Source: Candidatus Magasanikbacteria bacterium RIFOXYC2_FULL_42_28
GTDB taxonomy: Bacteria; Patescibacteria; ABY1; Magasanikbacterales; GWA2-37-8
Assembly: GCA_001784435.1 (NCBI GenBank)
Contig: MFQZ01000008.1
Coordinates: 1-64,000 of the forward strand
DNA length: 64,000 nucleotides
Direction of reading: 5' to 3'
Below the pieces are notes generated by a model, which saw nothing but the letters and a program-made list of their open reading frames with translations, was not told the origin of the DNA and did not search any database. The position numbers and the translations under genes are program-made. Positions 59,876 through 64,000 of this stretch are shown in pieces. Each line of letters starts with the position of its first letter. Position 1 is the first letter of the stretch.

Positions 59876-60559
59876 CTACTTTAACTTTAAACCAACACCC
59901 CCGAGCGACCCCACCCCTACCGCTTCGCTTAAAAATCCGACTAACAAATACGCGGAAAAAACCACGATTATGCCAATAATAGCCGCGAGCATGGCGTCGG
60001 TGCCTTTTTTAACGCGTTCGGGATTGCCTTCGGATATGATAAATAAAATTCCGCCGTAAATAAACATCAGGAGTGCGAGCGCGCCAATAATGCCAAATAG
60101 GTAATTGGCGATATTGATGCCGAGCAAAACAAAAATGCCAATATCGCGACAAGGCGAATCTTTGGGAAACTCATTGGCTAAAATACAAGCCGGTAAAAAC
60201 GCGCTGGTATTGGCCTCAGTGCTGGAAACATCTTTGGTTAATTTGGTGCGGTGCGCGTCCCAGGTAATAAGAGCGTCTTTACAGCGTTGGTAGCCATCGT
60301 CAATACCACCGTCAAAAAATTTACAGCTGTCGAAGTCGTTAATATACTCATAAGTTCCGGCCGTACTTTTACAGGCATCTTCATTGCTTGTAGTATTACA
60401 TCCGCTATTTTTAGCATCTTTTAATTCTTCCGGAGTAACCCCGGTGTCTAAAGGTGAAGCGCAAAAACAATAACCACCCGCTTGGGCCGGAGTTGAAGTT
60501 AAAACCAAACCGGCGAAAGACAGGAGGGCGACTGATAAAATTATAAATTTTTTGGACAT
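59876..60559 (-). CDS. T4SS-pilin-like membrane protein I, Cys-rich
   Basis: A 227-residue member: signal peptide (FIILSVALLSFAGLVLTSTPAQA), Cys-rich ectodomain (GYCFCASP, SGCNTT, DACKST, SCKFFD, QRCKD, PACIL, SPCRD), helix 1 (GIIGALALLMFIYGG), degenerate signature LFIISEGNPERVKKGTDAM and helix 2 (AAIIGIIVVFSAYLLVG). It abuts H with no gap, so H and I are probably made together. It is the first gene of the array, 11 bp after the solute-binding protein gene. Confidence 0.78.
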   Translation of the reverse strand: MSKKFIILSVALLSFAGLVLTSTPAQAGGYCFCASPLDTGVTPEELKDAKNSGCNTTSNEDACKSTAGTYEYINDFDSCKFFDGGIDDGYQRCKDALITWDAHRTKLTKDVSSTEANTSAFLPACILANEFPKDSPCRDIGIFVLLGINIANYLFGIIGALALLMFIYGGILFIISEGNPERVKKGTDAMLAAIIGIIVVFSAYLLVGFLSEAVGVGSLGGVGLKLK

Positions 60560-60570
60560 AAATTGTTATT

Positions 60571-61980
60571 TTATAACGTTTGGCCGACTTTGGCCACCGC
60601 GTTATTTAACACCCCTTGACGCGCTTCATCTTCTTTAGCAATCCCAGCCGGTATGGTGAGCCAATCATCTACCATATCACCCACGGCTTTGGCCGCGACC
60701 GAATAATTACTGCCCCGATACCAATTTTCGGCCATTAAAACCTGTTCTACAAACGGCGCCACTTTTAAGTCAGCCCGTTGCTCCTCGATATACGCGCGCA
60801 GTGCCGTCGGCCGACCGCTGGCATCTAAATAATCTTTGGTCGCTTTGGAATGAGCCAAATAATCTATCAAACCCCAGGCCTCATTTTGATGTTTGGATTT
60901 GGCGGTAACGGCCTGTAAATAATAATTAGCCACGTTCACCGGTTGATCCGGATTTAATTGAAATAATGGTAATACGCCAATATTCAACTGGGGAGCGCGC
61001 GCTTTAATGGTCGGATAATCATAACTATATCCTACCATAAATCCAACTTTTCCGCTAACAAACGCGTCCATGGCATTACCCATATTTTTATTCCAGCCAT
61101 AAGTGTCACGCGTAGGATTGGCAAAATCAGTATAAAAATCTAACACGCTAAACGAGGCGCTGTTGGCATCCGCGCGTCTGTCCCGCCCACTGCCAAATTG
61201 TAAACGACCAAAATTATCACTAAACGGCACGCCACTTTGGCGGAATAAAACAAACAAAATATCATCAACCGCCGCGACATTTTTACCAGCGCCAAAAGCC
61301 ACGCCCGATTGAGTGATTTTGTCGTTTACCCGATCATATTTATTAATTTTTTTCACCGCGGCCTGAAATTCATCCCAATTTTTAGGCGCTTCCGGCACAC
61401 CCGCGCGGTCCAATAAATCTTTGTTGTAATAAACAGCCAAAGTATCCAAAGACAGTGGCAAGCCATAAACCTTGTCGCCTATTACCGCGTCCTCTTTGAC
61501 TACTTTTACATATTCGCGCTCCAATTGAGTCGGCGTTACGAGTGGTATGGTGCCAACCTGAACGGTAGTTTCGTCGCCCCCCAGGGCGGTTTTGGTCGTA
61601 AGCAAACGCGCATCCGAGACACTGGCCGGCATCGGCGCGATTTTACTCAAATACCCGCGCACCATCCGATTGGAAATAGAAATAATATCCGGACCTTTAT
61701 CTTCGGCAAGAGCTTCAATCAATCGCTGATAAAATTCCGAAGCGCGCAATTGGCGAACATTAACAGTTAAGTAACTACGGCCATCCAATTTATATTTTTC
61801 AATATTAGTTTTAAGCGCGTCCACATCATCGGCCACAGTCCAATATTCTAAAGTTAATGGTTTAACCAATTGTTGTTGATCGGCAGAGATGCCTTTACAG
61901 CCGAGACCAGAAGTAATTAGAAACGCAAAAATACCGCTTATAATAAGTAGGGGTAAAATTTTCTTATGCGACTTTGGCAT
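60571..61980 (-). CDS. Extracellular solute-binding lipoprotein
   Basis: About 469 residues of the ABC-type sugar-binding (family 1/MalE-like) fold. The signal peptide ends in a lipobox SGLGC, so the protein is lipid-anchored. Then TLEYWTVADDVDAL, GPDIISISN, YGLPLSLDTLAVYYNKDLLDRAGVPEAPKNWDEF and GKVGFMVGYSYDYPTIKA mark the family (VYYNKDLLD and WDEF are diagnostic). No ABC permease or ATPase is encoded nearby; instead pilin-like genes follow, so it may serve recognition or adhesion rather than import. ATG 61980 starts the signal peptide. Confidence 0.85.
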   Translation of the reverse strand: MPKSHKKILPLLIISGIFAFLITSGLGCKGISADQQQLVKPLTLEYWTVADDVDALKTNIEKYKLDGRSYLTVNVRQLRASEFYQRLIEALAEDKGPDIISISNRMVRGYLSKIAPMPASVSDARLLTTKTALGGDETTVQVGTIPLVTPTQLEREYVKVVKEDAVIGDKVYGLPLSLDTLAVYYNKDLLDRAGVPEAPKNWDEFQAAVKKINKYDRVNDKITQSGVAFGAGKNVAAVDDILFVLFRQSGVPFSDNFGRLQFGSGRDRRADANSASFSVLDFYTDFANPTRDTYGWNKNMGNAMDAFVSGKVGFMVGYSYDYPTIKARAPQLNIGVLPLFQLNPDQPVNVANYYLQAVTAKSKHQNEAWGLIDYLAHSKATKDYLDASGRPTALRAYIEEQRADLKVAPFVEQVLMAENWYRGSNYSVAAKAVGDMVDDWLTIPAGIAKEDEARQGVLNNAVAKVGQTL

Positions 61981-61988
61981 AAATTTTA

Positions 61989-62095
61989 ATGTCAAATTTC
62001 CAATCAAATCCAAATGTCAAATATCAAATTTTGACATTGTCCACCACAGGCCGATCCGCCTTTGGCGGAGAAATTTGGATTTTGAAATTACCAAT
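61989..62095 (+). repeat. Dispersed AT-rich repeat, copy 4, in the leader of the lipoprotein gene
   Basis: TGTCAAATTTCCAATCAAATCC ... GGAGAAATTTGGATTTTGAAATT with a CCGCCTTTGGCGG hairpin inserted in its centre. It lies between the promoter at 62096-62101 and the gene, mirroring the arrangement of copy 3 and gene F. Confidence 0.65.
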
Positions 62096-62124
62096 ATTAT
62101 ACCACACTTTTCAAATATTTCCTA
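62096..62124 (-). promoter_or_regulatory. Extended -10 promoter of the lipoprotein/pilin-like operon
   Basis: TGTGG-TATAAT (TATAAT at 62101-62096) overlapping the galU stop codon. The -35 region is poor, so the TG extension probably matters. Identical to the -10 region of the promoters at 37038 and 58054. Confidence 0.55.
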
Positions 62125-62957
62125 AAATCTTTTCCCAAAATCGGGCTACGGAGCGCAAAATCAACATTGGCCTGAATATAACCGAGCTTGGAACCGGTGT
62201 CATAATATTTACCATCTACTTCACAGGCGTAATAGGGGCGTTTTTTTAACACTTTGGCGTTAGCGTCAGCCAACCACAACTCCCCGCCTTTGCCCAATTT
62301 GGTAGTTTCTAAAGCAGTAAAAACATCCGGCGTTAAGATAAAGGCGCCAAACATACCAAGGCGTGAAGGTGATTTTTCTGGCCCGGGCTTTTCCACAATT
62401 TTTTTAACTTGATACACCCCTTTTTCCACTTCCACCCCATCAATCATCCCATATTTTTTTGTGCCTTCATCATCGGTTTTTTGCGCGGTAATTACTGGAT
62501 CGCCATATTTTTCATAAACATCCATTAATTGTTTTAGATGCGGTTTTTTAGGACAATAAAAAAATTCATCGCCCCACATAACCGCGAACGGCTCATCACC
62601 AATTATATCTTTGGCGCAGAGTACCGGTGTGCCGTTGCCATACGGCCCTTTTTGACGAATAAAAATAAAATTAGCGAGGTCGGCAATTTTTTTCAACTGT
62701 TCGGCCACCTCTTCTTTACCTTGTTTTTTTAATAAATTTACCAATTCATAATTTGGACTAAAATGATCTTCCACCGCGCGCTTACTGGGACCGGTTACCA
62801 TAATAATGTCAGTGATTCCCGACCGCACCGCGTCTTCAACCACATATTGAATAATCGGCTTGTCCACGATAGGGAGCATTTCTTTGGGTTGGGCCTTTGT
62901 TGCTGGCAAAAATCTTGTTCCTAAGCCAGCTACTGGAATGACAAGTTTTCTGATCAT
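62097..62957 (-). CDS. galU: UTP-glucose-1-phosphate uridylyltransferase
   Basis: Makes UDP-glucose for glycan synthesis. The 286-residue protein has the hallmarks VIPVAGLGTRFLPATKAQPKEMLPIVDKPIIQYVVEDA (in pieces GLGTRFLPATK and PKEMLPIVDKP), AVMWGDEFF and EKPGPEKSPSRLGMFGAFIL, and TGSKLGYIQANVDFAL near the end. Complete and of normal length. Its product could feed the glycosyltransferase at 54.5 kb. Confidence 0.95.
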   Translation of the reverse strand: MIRKLVIPVAGLGTRFLPATKAQPKEMLPIVDKPIIQYVVEDAVRSGITDIIMVTGPSKRAVEDHFSPNYELVNLLKKQGKEEVAEQLKKIADLANFIFIRQKGPYGNGTPVLCAKDIIGDEPFAVMWGDEFFYCPKKPHLKQLMDVYEKYGDPVITAQKTDDEGTKKYGMIDGVEVEKGVYQVKKIVEKPGPEKSPSRLGMFGAFILTPDVFTALETTKLGKGGELWLADANAKVLKKRPYYACEVDGKYYDTGSKLGYIQANVDFALRSPILGKDFRKYLKSVV

Positions 62958-62985
62958 AATTTTAAGTGATTATTTCATTGAAAAT

Positions 62986-63014
62986 ATTATAGCTTTTTTA
63001 ACTTTATTTTACAA
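62986..63014 (-). promoter_or_regulatory. Promoter of galU
   Basis: TTGTAA (63014-63009), 17 nt, TATAAT (62991-62986) on the - strand, 29 bp before the start codon. Confidence 0.65.
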
Positions 63015-63017
63015 GAG

Positions 63018-63136
63018 AGAACTTTAATTTCAAAATCCAAATTTCCAATTTCCAATCAAATCCAAAATCCTAATATCAAATTTGACATTTTGGCTTTGAC
63101 ATTGATTTGACATTGGAAATTGGAAATTTGACATTT
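63018..63136 (+). repeat. Dispersed AT-rich repeat, copy 5
   Basis: AATTTCAAAATCCAAATTTCC ... GACATTGGAAATTGGAAATTTGACATT, about 119 bp, an imperfect inverted repeat of the same family. It fills the gap between galU's promoter and the end of the partial gene. Confidence 0.7.
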
Positions 63137-64000
63137 TCACTCTATCTCTTCCCAACTCACCAAAAAATATTCCGACCCAACCGGAAAACCGGGGGGTGGA
63201 TTTAGAGTTAAATTGGCATCGTAAGTGGCATAGGTATTTTTGTAACCCGACACCACCGACCCGCCACCGGACACATAACTCCAAGTCCACAAATCATTGG
63301 AAATTATCGAACCATAAATAGTTAAACTTTCCCGTTTATTGCCCATATAAAAATATCGCTTGGCCGCGCCGGTTTGGGCGAGCATGGCCGCGTCCACTTC
63401 CAAGTAATTAGGCGCGATGTAGGGCAACAAAATATTTTTCTCAGCAATCAATCCCAAAACATTAGTGCCGTCTTTCGCTAAATAAGTTAAATTATTGTTA
63501 ATAACAATTGATTTGTCATCCGCCGTGCCGACCGTCGCCCGACCGTTGACAATCCCGTCCACCCATACCATATCTTCTACATATATATAGCCATTGGTCG
63601 GCATATCATATACCACTGCCGTGCCAAAAGTGGCGGCGTCAATGCAAAACCAGCCAAAGCGCGCGTGGCCATTGCCCCAATAATCTTGGCCGTAATAACA
63701 ATCCGTGGTATTAACTTTGTAAATATTAATTTTGCCATCAGCGCGAAATTCCAGCCGATATCCTTGCTTACCGGACGATGTTAAATAAATACCATTAATT
63801 TCCGCCTCGCGTTTAATTTCGGCCAGTTTGGCGGTAACGCGCGAAAAATCTTGCGCCGGCACCGGAAATTCCCACAAACTCTCGTCGCCGTCGCCCCACA
63901 CTCCGGGTTTTTCTTGATTACCGCAACCGTGATGTTGTTTACATATATAAGTAGGCACCGCCGAGGTAATGGGTGCGTTGCCAATGCCGTCAAAGCGCGC
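63137..64000 (-). CDS. Partial surface/pilus-associated-type protein (5' end outside window)
   Basis: The frame is open to the window edge, so the N-terminus is missing; at least 287 residues are seen. The visible part is a secreted-looking, beta-rich protein (WVDGIVNGRATVGTADDKSIVINNNLTYL, IAPNYLEVDAAML, LTIYGSIISNDLWTWSY) with a Cys pair (CKQHHGCG; TTDCYYG, WFCIDAA). GRATVGTADDKSI is like the DUF4900/PilX-associated repeats that bound right-handed helices in pilus accessory proteins. It probably functions in the envelope alongside the pilin-like array. Confidence 0.55.
   Translation of the reverse strand, partial: ARFDGIGNAPITSAVPTYICKQHHGCGNQEKPGVWGDGDESLWEFPVPAQDFSRVTAKLAEIKREAEINGIYLTSSGKQGYRLEFRADGKINIYKVNTTDCYYGQDYWGNGHARFGWFCIDAATFGTAVVYDMPTNGYIYVEDMVWVDGIVNGRATVGTADDKSIVINNNLTYLAKDGTNVLGLIAEKNILLPYIAPNYLEVDAAMLAQTGAAKRYFYMGNKRESLTIYGSIISNDLWTWSYVSGGGSVVSGYKNTYATYDANLTLNPPPGFPVGSEYFLVSWEEIE

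Overview
The window looks like a chromosome segment of a Candidate Phyla Radiation (Patescibacteria) bacterium, probably of the Parcubacteria side. The reasons are: a tandem family of small two-helix membrane proteins of the 'type IV secretion system pilin' kind typical of that radiation, a 23S-5S rRNA unit with no 16S beside it, reduced housekeeping genes (a GlmU with only its uridyltransferase half, an RlmD-like methyltransferase without its iron-sulfur cysteines), AT-rich intergenic DNA and standard stop codons including TGA. This placement is inference from gene content; no phylogeny was possible.

Layout. (1) 1-7.7 kb is accessory DNA, all on the + strand: an APH-type kinase, two Fic proteins with operator arrays, two membrane proteins, a frameshifted IS256-type element and a hypothetical gene, separated by recurring 90-250 bp repeats that resemble integron attC sites. 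(2) 7.7-37.4 kb is the core chromosome: rlmD-like, an MBL hydrolase/gyrA operon, Nudix, rpmF, nusB-rnc, a complete arginine-to-putrescine operon (speA-aguB-aguA), a TrmB-HAD-glmU(N)-glmS-yvcK-GNAT amino-sugar operon, a salvage PRTase, an aldolase, an HD protein, the 5S/23S unit, an unidentified structured RNA, transaldolase, a deoxyhypusine-synthase-like enzyme and rpsO-NYN-pnp, with six tRNAs. (3) 37.4-about 53.9 kb is an integrated element abutting tRNA-His: a large serine recombinase whose last codons lie in the tRNA, replication/HTH genes, then two defence modules. The first is Fic-hsdM-HEPN(AbiJ/Ymh-like)-hsdS-hsdR-YgjP peptidase, a type I restriction system with an embedded candidate abortive-infection RNase. 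The second is a C5-cytosine methyltransferase overlapping a GHKL (MORC/Hsp90-type) ATPase that ends in a HEPN-like RxxxxH motif, followed by a 59-residue very acidic protein. (4) 54-64 kb is core again: a glycosyltransferase, eight tandem T4SS-pilin-like genes (a ninth lies at 36.2 kb), a solute-binding lipoprotein, galU and a partial surface-protein gene.

The points most worth following up are the Dcm/GHKL-HEPN/acidic-protein module, the attC-like cassette array, the roughly 210-nt RNA upstream of 23S with mutually exclusive terminator and antiterminator helices, and the two-hairpin element at the 3' ends of two tRNA-Arg genes, which shows a compensatory base change. A dispersed repeat of about 115 bp occurs five times and twice lies in the leader of a cell-surface gene.
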